From UBA2336 sp964419145 (GTDB lineage Bacteria; Bacteroidota; Bacteroidia; Cytophagales; Cyclobacteriaceae), in the NCBI GenBank assembly GCA_964419145.1, contig CAYQOM010000002.1:62001-126000 (forward strand): a stretch of DNA of 64,000 nt, read 5' to 3'. The translations under genes were made by a program, and so were the position numbers. The notes beneath the pieces were generated by a model. The model saw only the letters and a list, made by a program, of their open reading frames with translations, was not told the origin of the DNA and did not search any database. Shown one piece after another: positions 56,798 to 64,000 of this stretch; positions within the stretch are counted from its first letter, which is position 1, and each line of letters starts with the position of its first letter.

Positions 56798-57415
56798 ATG
56801 GTCTTTCAATACCCGCTTGAACTAATTGGTACATTCTTCTTCGCCATCTCTGGTGCGCTGGCGATGCAGGACAAGGAGCACGATTGGTTTGCGGCTGCCT
56901 TCACGGGATTCTTAACGGCCATCGGTGGCGGTACCATCCGCGACATGATGTTGGGAAGCTATCCGTTGGTTTGGATTGGCGACATCAACTTTCTGTATGC
57001 GGTGCTGATCGGTGTGGTAACAGCCATTCTCTTCTTCCGTGTGTTCATCAAACTGCGTAGAACGTTCATGCTGTTCGACACGCTGGGCATTTCGTTCTTC
57101 ACCATCCTCGGAGTAGAGAAGGCCATCGGTCTGGGCGTGCAGCCGGAGATAGCCGCCATCATGGGCATGTTCACAGCGGTAATGGGTGGCGTTATCCGCG
57201 ACACACTCACCAACGAACTTCCGGTGATCTTTCGCAAAGAAATTTATGCCACTGCATGCCTCGCAGGTGCCATCGTCTACCTGCTTATCGACATCCACAC
57301 GCCACTCGAGCGCAACTACAACCTCTCCATTTCAATTCTGGTGATCATCTGTATCCGGCTGGTGGCGCTGAAGTTTAAGTTGGCGTTACCGGGCTTCCGG
57401 AAAATTGATAAGTGA
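56798..57415 (+). CDS. TRIC-type cation channel family protein (UPF0126/YadS)
   Basis: This 205-residue protein has seven hydrophobic segments and the duplicated family motif: GGGTIRDMMLG near residue 45 and GGVIRDTLTNE near residue 130. The family includes animal trimeric intracellular cation channels and bacterial homologues, and probably conducts potassium. It lies upstream of the arginine operon but is separated from it by 489 bases and a promoter. Confidence 0.9.
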   Translation: MVFQYPLELIGTFFFAISGALAMQDKEHDWFAAAFTGFLTAIGGGTIRDMMLGSYPLVWIGDINFLYAVLIGVVTAILFFRVFIKLRRTFMLFDTLGISFFTILGVEKAIGLGVQPEIAAIMGMFTAVMGGVIRDTLTNELPVIFRKEIYATACLAGAIVYLLIDIHTPLERNYNLSISILVIICIRLVALKFKLALPGFRKIDK

Positions 57416-57525
57416 AATACCTTATTCTTAGGAGCCACCAAGACCTTTCAGTAAACTGCAAGTGAACCGAGCAGCAGTAGTTACTAACTCCCGTTAGGCA
57501 GAATTTTTTATTTCCTGAAAAAAAG

Positions 57526-57559
57526 TTGACCATTTCTAAATAATTATCGTATACCTTTG
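57526..57559 (+). promoter_or_regulatory. Promoter of the GNAT-arginine operon
   Basis: TTG at 57526-57528 and TACCTTTG at 57552-57559 match the Bacteroidota -33/-7 pair, with a 23-base spacer. Transcription would start near 57566, giving a leader of about 340 bases before the GNAT start. Confidence 0.7.
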
Positions 57560-57565
57560 TAATAC

Positions 57566-57904
57566 GTTTAAACAAATTAACTGCATGACTTTTATCTAAC
57601 GTTTTACTTAACCGTAACGAAAGAAATTGAAAACACCAATCACCACTACAAAAGCAGCTACGGCCGCTTTTCAAACCCCCAGAACAATTCTGTTCTCAAC
57701 ACCAGCCTGCATGGTGACCAGGCGATGCCGACCTACGCGCTTTGTGCGTATCTGATACCGTAAGCCCGATTTTACTGGCAATCCACATCTTGTGCAGCAC
57801 AGGATGTGCACGGACGTAATTCACGTCACTCATTCTAAAATTTTACTAACACTGCCTTGATGCACCAGAGGTGTATCCGGGCGTAATCCATATCGTAACG
57901 ATAA
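57566..57904 (+). ncRNA. Structured 5' leader with three triloop hairpins, each followed by CGTAA
   Basis: The region between the promoter and the GNAT start has no convincing coding frame. It holds three hairpins with 3-base loops: 57734-57750 (7 pairs, loop TTT), 57784-57808 (11 pairs with one G-T, loop CAG) and 57859-57877 (8 pairs with one G-T, loop AGA). Each is followed within 4-8 bases by CGTAA (57759, 57815, 57882), and a fourth CGTAA lies at 57894, ten bases before the ATG. A further hairpin AGAACA/TGTTCT lies at 57681-57696. The repeat layout suggests a regulatory leader RNA or a protein-binding array. This is inference from sequence only. Confidence 0.45.
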
Positions 57905-58672
57905 ATGGAAAATAACAACATCATCGTCCGGCTGGCCACAGCAGACGACAAGCACTACGCACCCACCATCACACTGGAGATGGAAGAATCCGCGAAAGCG
58001 CGCGGAACCGGTATTGCCAAGCGCTCACCCGAGTACATCGAGATGAAGATGGAAGAGGGTAAGGCGGTAATAGCCGTTACCACCGATGGAACGTGGGTGG
58101 GCTTTTGCTACATCGAGGCGTGGCAGCACGAGAAGTATGTGGCCAACTCTGGTCTCATTGTGTCACCAGCGTTTCGCAAAAGTGGTGTCGCCACCGACAT
58201 CAAAAAGAAAATATTTGAGCTGTCTCGGAAGAAATATCCCGAGGCCAAAATATTCGGACTCACCACGGGACTGGCTGTGATGAAGATCAACTCGGATCTG
58301 GGCTATGAGCCGGTAACCTATTCGGAGCTGACCACCGATGAGGAGTTCTGGAAAGGCTGCCGCAGTTGCGTGAATTTCGAAATACTGATGAGCAAGAACC
58401 GCACGAACTGCATGTGCACGGCTATGCTGTTCGATCCGGCTGAAGCGGCCGTAAAAATTCAGGCGGCACAGCCGGTGAAATCACAAACCGTGGTAACGGT
58501 TGATGGTACGCTGAAGCGGAAGCGCAAGCGCAGGTTTAAAGGCAACTTTAAGCTGTTTGAACGTTGGGTGAAGTTCAAGCAGTATGTGCTGTTGCGTTCG
58601 CGTAACAAGAACAACGGCTCCGGTACGGGCGAGCCGAAGAAGAATTCAATTTTAAGTTTTTTCTTTTGGTAA
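57905..58672 (+). CDS. GNAT-family acyltransferase with Cys cluster and basic tail, arginine operon leader gene
   Basis: This 255-residue protein has a GNAT acyl-CoA core (about 1-145), with the CoA loop RKSGVA at 91-96. A CxxC...CxC cluster follows (Cys152, Cys155, Cys169, Cys171), which could bind zinc. The C-terminal tail (about 204-234) is strongly basic and begins KRKRKRRFKGN. It is the first gene of the operon, one base before argG. With argA and argJ absent, it is the best candidate for N-acylating glutamate at the first step. The basic tail could alternatively bind nucleic acid. The codon use is GC-rich: 34 G+C in the 60 bases 57961-58020. Confidence 0.8.
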   Translation: MENNNIIVRLATADDKHYAPTITLEMEESAKARGTGIAKRSPEYIEMKMEEGKAVIAVTTDGTWVGFCYIEAWQHEKYVANSGLIVSPAFRKSGVATDIKKKIFELSRKKYPEAKIFGLTTGLAVMKINSDLGYEPVTYSELTTDEEFWKGCRSCVNFEILMSKNRTNCMCTAMLFDPAEAAVKIQAAQPVKSQTVVTVDGTLKRKRKRRFKGNFKLFERWVKFKQYVLLRSRNKNNGSGTGEPKKNSILSFFFW

Positions 58673-58673
58673 G

Positions 58674-59873
58674 ATGAAGAAGAAAATTGTTTTGGCCTTC
58701 AGCGGAGGGCTTGACACCTCATTTTGTGTCAAGTACCTGAAAGATGACATGCATGTAGACGTGCATACCATTACGGTGAACACCGGTGGCTTTGATGAAG
58801 CAGAGTTAAAGCGCATTGAAGCACATGCCTTATCGCTGGGTGCGATTGATCATAAAACCGTGGATGAAACGCGTAACTACTACGACAAAGTTATCCGTTA
58901 CCTGGTTTATGGAAATGTATTGAAGAATAACGCTTATCCCTTAAGTGTAAGTGCGGAGCGGATGTCGCAGGCGTTGGCTGTGGCCGATTACGCCAAAGCG
59001 ATTGGTGCAGATGGCGTGGCACATGGCAGTACCGGTGCCGGCAACGATCAGGTGCGTTTTGATATGGTGCTGAATATTCTGCTTCCGGGAATAGAAATCA
59101 TTACACCCATACGTGAATTGAAACTTTCGCGTGAAGCAGAGATCGCCTACCTGAAAGAAAAGGGCGTGGCGATGAACTTTGAAAAAGCACAATACTCTAT
59201 TAATAAAGGCATCTGGGGAACATCCGTAGGTGGGAAGGAAACCCTGAACTCGTTTGGCATGTTGCCCGAAGAAGCATGGCCTACTCCGGTTACGAAATCG
59301 GGAAGTGAGCAAGTGGTATTGCATTTTGAAAGGGGCGAGTTGAAAAAAGTGAACGATCAGAAGTTTGATCACCCGGTTGAAGCCATTCAATACCTGCAAC
59401 AACTTGCCGGGCCGTACGGTATCGGTCGTGATATTCATGTAGGCGATACCATCATTGGCATTAAAGGTCGGGTTGGTTTTGAAGCTGCTGCACCCATACT
59501 GATTATCAAAGCGCATCATGCGTTGGAGAAACACGTGCTTACCAAGTGGCAATTGAGCTGGAAGGATCAATTGGCGCAGTTTTATGGCAATTGGTTGCAT
59601 GAAGGTCAGTATCTTGATCCGGTAATGCGAGATATCGAGGCATTTCTGACCAGCACGCAACAACACGTTACCGGTGAAGTTCATTTGGAATTGCATCCAT
59701 ACCGTTTTCAGGTATTGGGCATTGAGTCGCCTTATGATTTGATGTCTGCTAAATTTGGTAAGTACGGTGAAATGAACCTGGGCTGGACCGGTGATGATGT
59801 GAAAGGCTTTACGAAAATATTTGGCAATCAGGTTGGGATATATCACGCAATACAGAACGATGTTGAAACTTAA
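58674..59873 (+). CDS. argG: Argininosuccinate synthase
   Basis: This 399-residue enzyme joins citrulline and aspartate with ATP. The PP-loop AFSGGLDTS is at 8-16, and the later GADGVAHGSTGAGNDQVRFD block is typical. It is one base downstream of the GNAT stop and overlaps argC by 14 bases. In this pathway it would act after deacylation of N-acylcitrulline. Confidence 0.95.
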   Translation: MKKKIVLAFSGGLDTSFCVKYLKDDMHVDVHTITVNTGGFDEAELKRIEAHALSLGAIDHKTVDETRNYYDKVIRYLVYGNVLKNNAYPLSVSAERMSQALAVADYAKAIGADGVAHGSTGAGNDQVRFDMVLNILLPGIEIITPIRELKLSREAEIAYLKEKGVAMNFEKAQYSINKGIWGTSVGGKETLNSFGMLPEEAWPTPVTKSGSEQVVLHFERGELKKVNDQKFDHPVEAIQYLQQLAGPYGIGRDIHVGDTIIGIKGRVGFEAAAPILIIKAHHALEKHVLTKWQLSWKDQLAQFYGNWLHEGQYLDPVMRDIEAFLTSTQQHVTGEVHLELHPYRFQVLGIESPYDLMSAKFGKYGEMNLGWTGDDVKGFTKIFGNQVGIYHAIQNDVET

Positions 59874-60834
59874 AGTAGGAATTATTGGTGGAGCCGGGTA
59901 TACAGGAGGGGAAACGCTTCGGTTGTTGATTAATCATCCCGGTGTAACCGTGACTTTTGTCCACAGCAGAAGTCATGCGGGCAAGCCGGTGCATACCGTC
60001 CATACCGATTTGATTGGAGAAACTGATTTGAATTTTTCAGATTCAATTTCTTCCGATGTGGATGTATTGTTCTTGTGCATGGGACATGGAGAAAGTAAAA
60101 AGTTTCTGCAGGAGAACACGATTGACAGTTTAGTAAAGATCATTGATCTCGGTAACGACTTCCGGTTGGGTGATCGTGTGGCTGACCGCTCTTTTATATA
60201 TGGACTGCCCGAATTGAACCGCGAGTCGATCCGCTTTGCTCAACATGTTGCCAATCCGGGTTGCTTTGCTACGGCTATTCAGTTGGGGTTGTTGCCATTC
60301 GCGAGTAAAGGTTTGTTGAAAGAGGTATATACTACGGGCATAACCGGCTCTACCGGTGCCGGGCAAAAACTTCAGGATACCACACACTTTACCTGGCGTG
60401 CCAATAACATATCGGCTTACAAGACGCTTACACATCAGCATGTGCCGGAGATCAATCAGTCGTTGAAGCAATTGCAGCCAACATTTGAAGGCGCTGTAAA
60501 CTTTGTGCCGTGGCGCGGTGATTTCACCCGCGGTATTTTCGTGAGTTCAGTGGTGGAAAGTCAACAACCGTTGCATGAATTGAATAAGCTATATAAAGAA
60601 TTCTATAAGGGCCAAGCCTTTACGCATGTAGCAGATGCCATGATTGATCTGAAACAAGTGGTGAATACCAACAAGTGTTTGATCTATCTGGAGAAAGAAG
60701 GAAATAAATTAGTGATACATTCTGCTATCGATAACTTATTGAAAGGGGCATCCGGACAAGCCGTGCAAAACATGAACATCATGTTCGGATTGGATGAAAC
60801 GCTCGGATTGAAGTTGAAAGGAAACGCATTTTAA
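59860..60834 (+). CDS. argC: N-acyl-gamma-glutamyl-phosphate reductase
   Basis: This 324-residue enzyme starts at the ATG at 59860 (MLKLKVGIIGGAGYTGGE). The NADP loop is GGAGYTGGE, and the catalytic Cys135 lies in ANPGCFATA. It reduces N-acylglutamyl phosphate to the semialdehyde. A longer upstream start would overlap argG further and lacks a family N-terminus. It is followed by argD after two bases. Confidence 0.95.
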   Translation: MLKLKVGIIGGAGYTGGETLRLLINHPGVTVTFVHSRSHAGKPVHTVHTDLIGETDLNFSDSISSDVDVLFLCMGHGESKKFLQENTIDSLVKIIDLGNDFRLGDRVADRSFIYGLPELNRESIRFAQHVANPGCFATAIQLGLLPFASKGLLKEVYTTGITGSTGAGQKLQDTTHFTWRANNISAYKTLTHQHVPEINQSLKQLQPTFEGAVNFVPWRGDFTRGIFVSSVVESQQPLHELNKLYKEFYKGQAFTHVADAMIDLKQVVNTNKCLIYLEKEGNKLVIHSAIDNLLKGASGQAVQNMNIMFGLDETLGLKLKGNAF

Positions 60835-60836
60835 CG

Positions 60837-61958
60837 ATGAAACTATTTGACGTTTATCCACTCTTCAATATTACACCTGTAAAAGCCGAGGGCTCGTGGC
60901 TTTGGGATGATCAAGGTCAAAAGTATCTTGATCTTTATGGAGGGCATGCTGTGATTTCCATCGGGCATTCCCACCCGCATTATGTAAAGCGCATTACGGA
61001 TCAGCTTAATAAAATCGGATTTTATTCCAACAGCGTTCAGAATCCGATGCAGGAAGAATTGGCTGAAAAGCTTGGAACACTTTCCGGTTACCCGGATTAT
61101 CAACTCTTCCTGTGTAACTCGGGCGCAGAGGCAAACGAAAATGCGTTGAAGCTTGCTTCTTTTGTTACCGGAAGAAAAAAGATCATCGCATTTAAAAAAG
61201 CGTTTCATGGCCGTACTTCCGGTGCGGTAGCGGCAACCGACAACCCCAAAATTATCACGCCTTTTAATGAGGGGCATGATATTGTGTTTGTGCCGCTGAA
61301 TGATGAAGCAGCTTTTGCAACGGTGTTGGATGATCAGGTAGCGGCCGTTATCATTGAAGGCATTCAAGGTGTGGGCGGAATTCACGTTCCGGAGGATTCA
61401 TTTCTTCAGTTTCTTGAAAAGAAGTGCAAAGAAAATGGATCGTTCCTGATCCTGGATGAAATTCAATCCGGCTACGGTCGCACCGGAAAGTTCTTTGCGC
61501 ATCAATATGCAGGTGTAAAACCTGATCTTATTACAACAGCCAAAGGCATGGGCAATGGTTTTCCCATTGGAGGCGTGTTGATTCATCCAGATGTAAAACC
61601 ATGGAGCGGTATGTTGGGCACCACCTTTGGCGGAAATTACCTGGCGTGTGCAGCTGCGTTAGCCGTGTTGGAGGTTATTGAAAATGAAAAGCTGATTGAT
61701 AATGCAGCCAAACTTGGCGGTTACCTGACAGATCAGTTAAATGATTTTAGTGCGATACCTCATGTTCGTGGCCGCGGACTCATGCTTGGGTTTGATTTGC
61801 CTGAAGAGAAAAAGTCGGTGAGAGCAGATTTGCTGATGAAGCATCATATTTTCACGGGAGAAGCCAAGCCCAACACGATTCGGTTGTTGCCTTCATTGGC
61901 CGTAACCAAACTAGAATTGGATATTTTTTTACAAGCGTTGAAGCAGGAACTGGAATGA
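60837..61958 (+). CDS. argD: N-acylornithine aminotransferase
   Basis: This 373-residue fold-type I PLP enzyme carries the PLP lysine Lys236 in TTAKGMGNG and the LDEIQSGYGRTG motif. It converts the N-acylglutamate semialdehyde to N-acylornithine. Whether the acyl group is acetyl or succinyl depends on the pathway; sequence alone does not decide. It overlaps the argF' start by 4 bases. Confidence 0.95.
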   Translation: MKLFDVYPLFNITPVKAEGSWLWDDQGQKYLDLYGGHAVISIGHSHPHYVKRITDQLNKIGFYSNSVQNPMQEELAEKLGTLSGYPDYQLFLCNSGAEANENALKLASFVTGRKKIIAFKKAFHGRTSGAVAATDNPKIITPFNEGHDIVFVPLNDEAAFATVLDDQVAAVIIEGIQGVGGIHVPEDSFLQFLEKKCKENGSFLILDEIQSGYGRTGKFFAHQYAGVKPDLITTAKGMGNGFPIGGVLIHPDVKPWSGMLGTTFGGNYLACAAALAVLEVIENEKLIDNAAKLGGYLTDQLNDFSAIPHVRGRGLMLGFDLPEEKKSVRADLLMKHHIFTGEAKPNTIRLLPSLAVTKLELDIFLQALKQELE

Positions 61959-62944
61959 AGAATTTTGTTTCCATACAGGATGTGGCGAGTATTTCGCGAT
62001 TGGTGGATAAAGCACTGGCGTATAAAACGAATCCATTGGCAGATAAGTCATTGGGAGTAGGCAAGCGAATGGGGCTGCTGTTTCTGAACCCCAGCATGCG
62101 CACACGACTAAGCACACAAATAGCTGCGCAGAATCTGGGAATGGATACGATTGTATTTAATGTAGGGCCAGAAGGTTGGGCGCTTGAGTTTGAAGAAGAA
62201 GTGATCATGAGCGGCACCACGGTGGAACATGTGAAAGATGCAGCCCCGGTGCTGGGTAAGTATTTTGATGTTTTGGGTTTGCGCACCTTTCCGCTATTGA
62301 AACATAAAGAGGAGGATTACTGTGAATTGGTCATCAATCAGTTTATCAAGTATTCCGGTATTCCAATTGTGAGTTTGGAGAGTGCAACGTTGCATCCGTT
62401 GCAAAGCCTCACAGATATTGTCACTATTGTGGAGACATGGCGCACCCCTCTCCGCGGGAGAGGGGCCGGGGGTGAGGCAAGAAAGCCTAAAGTGGTATTA
62501 ACGTGGGCGCCCCACGTAAAGGCATTGCCGCAATGTGTAGCCAATAGCTTCTCGCAGTGGATCAACGCGTGGGGTGAAGCTGATTTTGTGATTGCGCACC
62601 CGGAGGATTATGAATTGGATGTACAGTTTACAAAAGGAGCAACCATTACCCACAATCAGGAAGAAGCCTTGCGTGATGCGGATTACGTGTACGTAAAGAA
62701 CTGGAGCACATATACCGATTACGGAAAGATTTATTGCAACGATCCATCTTGGATGTTGACGAATCAGAAATTAGCAAACACGAATCAGGCAAAGGTAATG
62801 CACTGCTTACCGGTGAGAAGGAATGTAGAGTTGAGTGATGAAGTGCTTGATAGTGCCAACAGTTTGGTAACGCAACAAGCCGGCAACCGGGTGTGGGCAG
62901 CGCAGGCGGTTTTGAGTGAAATTTTGAAAAGCAATAGAAAATAG
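61955..62944 (+). CDS. argF': N-acylornithine carbamoyltransferase (ArgF' type) with an in-frame repeat insertion
   Basis: This 329-residue transcarbamylase has the carbamoyl-phosphate motif SMRTR (47-51), HPLQ (147-150) and HCLPVRRN starting at His283. It belongs to the acetyl- or succinylornithine branch, not ordinary ornithine transcarbamylase. Residues about 164-176 (TPLRGRGAGGEAR) are encoded by a GC-rich palindromic element inserted in frame between TIVETWR and KPKVV. By family memory, position 90 (Val) corresponds to the acetyl/succinyl discriminator, where Glu or Pro is usual. The gene overlaps argD by 4 bases. Confidence 0.88.
   Translation: MKNFVSIQDVASISRLVDKALAYKTNPLADKSLGVGKRMGLLFLNPSMRTRLSTQIAAQNLGMDTIVFNVGPEGWALEFEEEVIMSGTTVEHVKDAAPVLGKYFDVLGLRTFPLLKHKEEDYCELVINQFIKYSGIPIVSLESATLHPLQSLTDIVTIVETWRTPLRGRGAGGEARKPKVVLTWAPHVKALPQCVANSFSQWINAWGEADFVIAHPEDYELDVQFTKGATITHNQEEALRDADYVYVKNWSTYTDYGKIYCNDPSWMLTNQKLANTNQAKVMHCLPVRRNVELSDEVLDSANSLVTQQAGNRVWAAQAVLSEILKSNRK
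62445..62478. repeat. REP-like palindrome inside argF'
   Basis: CCCCTCTCC (62445-62453) pairs perfectly with GGAGAGGGG (62457-62465) around GCG, followed by the tail CCGGGGGTGAGG. This stem-plus-tail layout resembles widespread bacterial palindromic repeats normally found between genes. Here it reads through in frame within argF'. Confidence 0.8.
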
Positions 62945-63004
62945 GCAAGTGTAATAGCAATCAGGTGTCATTCATGTTGCCTACTGCATATTGCTCACCG
63001 CCTA
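62942..63004. repeat. Imperfect palindrome between argF' and argB
   Basis: Left-arm blocks TAGGC (62942), GTG (62949) and AGCAAT (62956-62961) face right-arm blocks ATTGCT (62990-62995), CAC (62996-62998) and GCCTA (63000-63004). It lies in the argF'-argB gap. An ATG within it would give a poor N-terminus for argB. Confidence 0.55.
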
Positions 63005-63015
63005 CTAGTAATAAT

Positions 63016-63804
63016 ATGAATAGGTTATTTGTTATTAAGATTGGTGGTAACGTACTGGATAACCCGGAGGCCTTGAAAAAATTCCTTCAGGATTTTTCGC
63101 ATATCCGAGAACCGAAGATTCTTGTACATGGCGGAGGCAAACTGGCCACCAAGATTGGTGAGCAACTTGGAATTAAGGCCAACTTTGTAAAGGGCAGAAG
63201 AATTACCGATGCCGATACCCGCGACCTGGTAACGATGGTGTATGGCGGATTGGTGAACAAGCAATTGGTAGCGCAACTTCAACCGTTGGGTTGCAATGCG
63301 TTGGGCGTAACCGGTGCGGATGGAAACATGATCAAAGCGAAAAAACGACCGGTTGGTGAAGTTGATTTCGGTTTTGTGGGCGACATTACCCCGGCTGATG
63401 TCAATACTTCACTCTTGTATTTTTTACTCAAACAAAACGTTGTCCCGGTGTTCGCATCGCTTACGCATGCCGATGGGGCAATATTAAATACCAATGCCGA
63501 TACGATTGCATCGGTGCTAGCCATAGCCCTCAGTAAACATTTCGATACACGCCTGATTTTCTGTTTTGAGAAAAGAGGTGTGTTAAAAAATATTGAAGAT
63601 GATTCCTCAGTGATTCGGTTGCTGGATGAAAGCAGTTACAAGACCTTGTTGACGCAAGGTTCGTTTGCCGATGGTATTCTGCCCAAGCTTGAAAATGCGT
63701 TTGCGGCTATAAATGCTGGAGTAAAGGAAGTGTTGATTGGCGAGGCAACACACTTGTTGCAAAACGTAGGACAAGAAACGGAAGGTACGTTGATTGTGAA
63801 ATAG
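63016..63804 (+). CDS. argB: N-acylglutamate kinase
   Basis: This 262-residue amino acid kinase starts at the ATG at 63016 (MNRLFVIKIGGNVLDN); an upstream start at 62965 would begin inside a palindrome. Lys8 and Gly10-Gly11 form the phosphate loop, ILVHGGGK and the GADGNMIKA block follow, and LNTNADTIA is the nucleotide region. It phosphorylates N-acylglutamate, the second step. It is possibly subject to arginine control. Confidence 0.94.
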   Translation: MNRLFVIKIGGNVLDNPEALKKFLQDFSHIREPKILVHGGGKLATKIGEQLGIKANFVKGRRITDADTRDLVTMVYGGLVNKQLVAQLQPLGCNALGVTGADGNMIKAKKRPVGEVDFGFVGDITPADVNTSLLYFLLKQNVVPVFASLTHADGAILNTNADTIASVLAIALSKHFDTRLIFCFEKRGVLKNIEDDSSVIRLLDESSYKTLLTQGSFADGILPKLENAFAAINAGVKEVLIGEATHLLQNVGQETEGTLIVK

Positions 63805-63810
63805 TTATTG

Positions 63811-63864
63811 GTTACCGGTTGCTTGTTGCCAGTCACCGGTAACTGGCGACAGGAAACCGGTAAC
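63811..63864. repeat. Nested palindrome between argB and the argE-like gene
   Basis: The outer arms GTTACCGGTT (63811-63820) and AACCGGTAAC (63855-63864) are a perfect inverted pair, and an inner TTGCCAGT (63826-63833) pairs with ACTGGCGA (63842-63849) with one G-T. It could end the operon's main transcript or stabilise it. Confidence 0.75.
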
Positions 63865-63883
63865 AGAATTTGATAAAAATCAG

Positions 63884-64000
63884 ATGGTTCAATTCGATAG
63901 AATAGTAGACCTACTCAAGATACTGATCTCGACTCCATCCTTCAGTCGTGAAGAGGAGAAGACTGCGCAGTTGATTGCAGAATTTTTAGAGGCTTATGGT
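63884..64000 (+). CDS. M20-family deacylase, ArgE-like (partial, runs off the window)
   Basis: The first 39 residues (MVQFDRIVDLLKILISTPSF and on) match the start of M20 metallopeptidases such as acetylornithine deacetylase. In this operon it would deacylate N-acylcitrulline. The metal-binding residues lie beyond the window edge, so the call rests on the N-terminus and on position in the arginine cluster. Confidence 0.65.
   Translation, partial: MVQFDRIVDLLKILISTPSFSREEEKTAQLIAEFLEAYG

Noticed and set aside
58941..59846. 301-residue minus-strand frame opposite argG
   Set aside because: Long but antisense to argG, whose motifs are intact throughout.
60843..61385. 180-residue minus-strand frame opposite argD
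   Set aside because: Antisense shadow of the aminotransferase gene.
62965..63015. Extended argB start adding 17 residues
   Set aside because: The extra residues are encoded by a palindromic repeat and do not fit the family N-terminus; the ATG at 63016 fits exactly.

Overview
The window comes from a Bacteroidota chromosome, most likely order Cytophagales. The evidence is a set of type IX secretion (T9SS) parts (PorQ, a PorE-like OmpA protein, a PorP/SprF protein, and both type A and type B sorting domains), Bacteroidota-type promoter elements (TAnnTTTG), a Cytophagales-style DnaA, and an arginine pathway built on acylated ornithine with a transcarbamylase of the ArgF' family. It is ordinary chromosomal core. 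I saw no rRNA, tRNA, CRISPR array, prophage or insertion sequence. A run of 10 Ns at 40470-40479 shows a scaffolded draft assembly.

Layout. 1-9.1 kb: a miniature T9SS-sorted protein, then minus-strand genes for threonine aldolase, a 1409-residue exported TPR-CHAT protein and both methylmalonyl-CoA mutase subunits. A cluster of DnaA boxes lies inside the small mutase subunit gene, about 0.75 kb from dnaA (9.4 kb). 10.9-18.7 kb: an ABC transporter pair, an HtrA protease, a GH3 amido synthetase and an ECF sigma/anti-sigma/lipoprotein operon. 18.8-21.3 kb: dxr-rseP, closed by a clear terminator. 21.4-23.9 kb: a tandem TonB-plug mini-protein next to a PorE-like OmpA protein. 24-30 kb: lon, porQ, hslU and a DUF4421 barrel in a tight co-directional run. 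30-36.7 kb: SixA-like phosphatase, acyltransferase, DUF389 membrane protein, BNR-repeat protein, FrnE-like oxidoreductase, ahcY and a small secreted Cys-containing protein. 36.7-44.9 kb: a second ECF sigma/anti-sigma pair, a DUF6249 protein, a DASS transporter, an RRM protein, pgk (broken by the gap), a TlpA-like protein, phosphofructokinase and a Sua5-type tRNA enzyme. 45-49 kb: a beta-lactamase-like lipoprotein, a 53-residue membrane peptide, a NUDIX enzyme and a GH20 hexosaminidase, interspersed with three long imperfect palindromes. 49-57.4 kb: a 1746-residue type-B-sorted surface protein divergent from its PorP/SprF partner, a lipoprotein, and a TRIC channel.

57.4-64 kb is an arginine operon: a strong promoter, a leader of about 340 bases with three triloop hairpins each followed by CGTAA, then an unusual GNAT acyltransferase, argG, argC, argD, argF', argB and the start of an argE-like deacylase. 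Neither argA nor argJ is present, so the GNAT protein is the natural candidate for the first acylation step. The argF' gene carries an in-frame REP-like palindrome, and the gaps on both sides of argB hold further palindromes. The leader, the GNAT protein and the palindrome inside argF' are the observations most worth following up.
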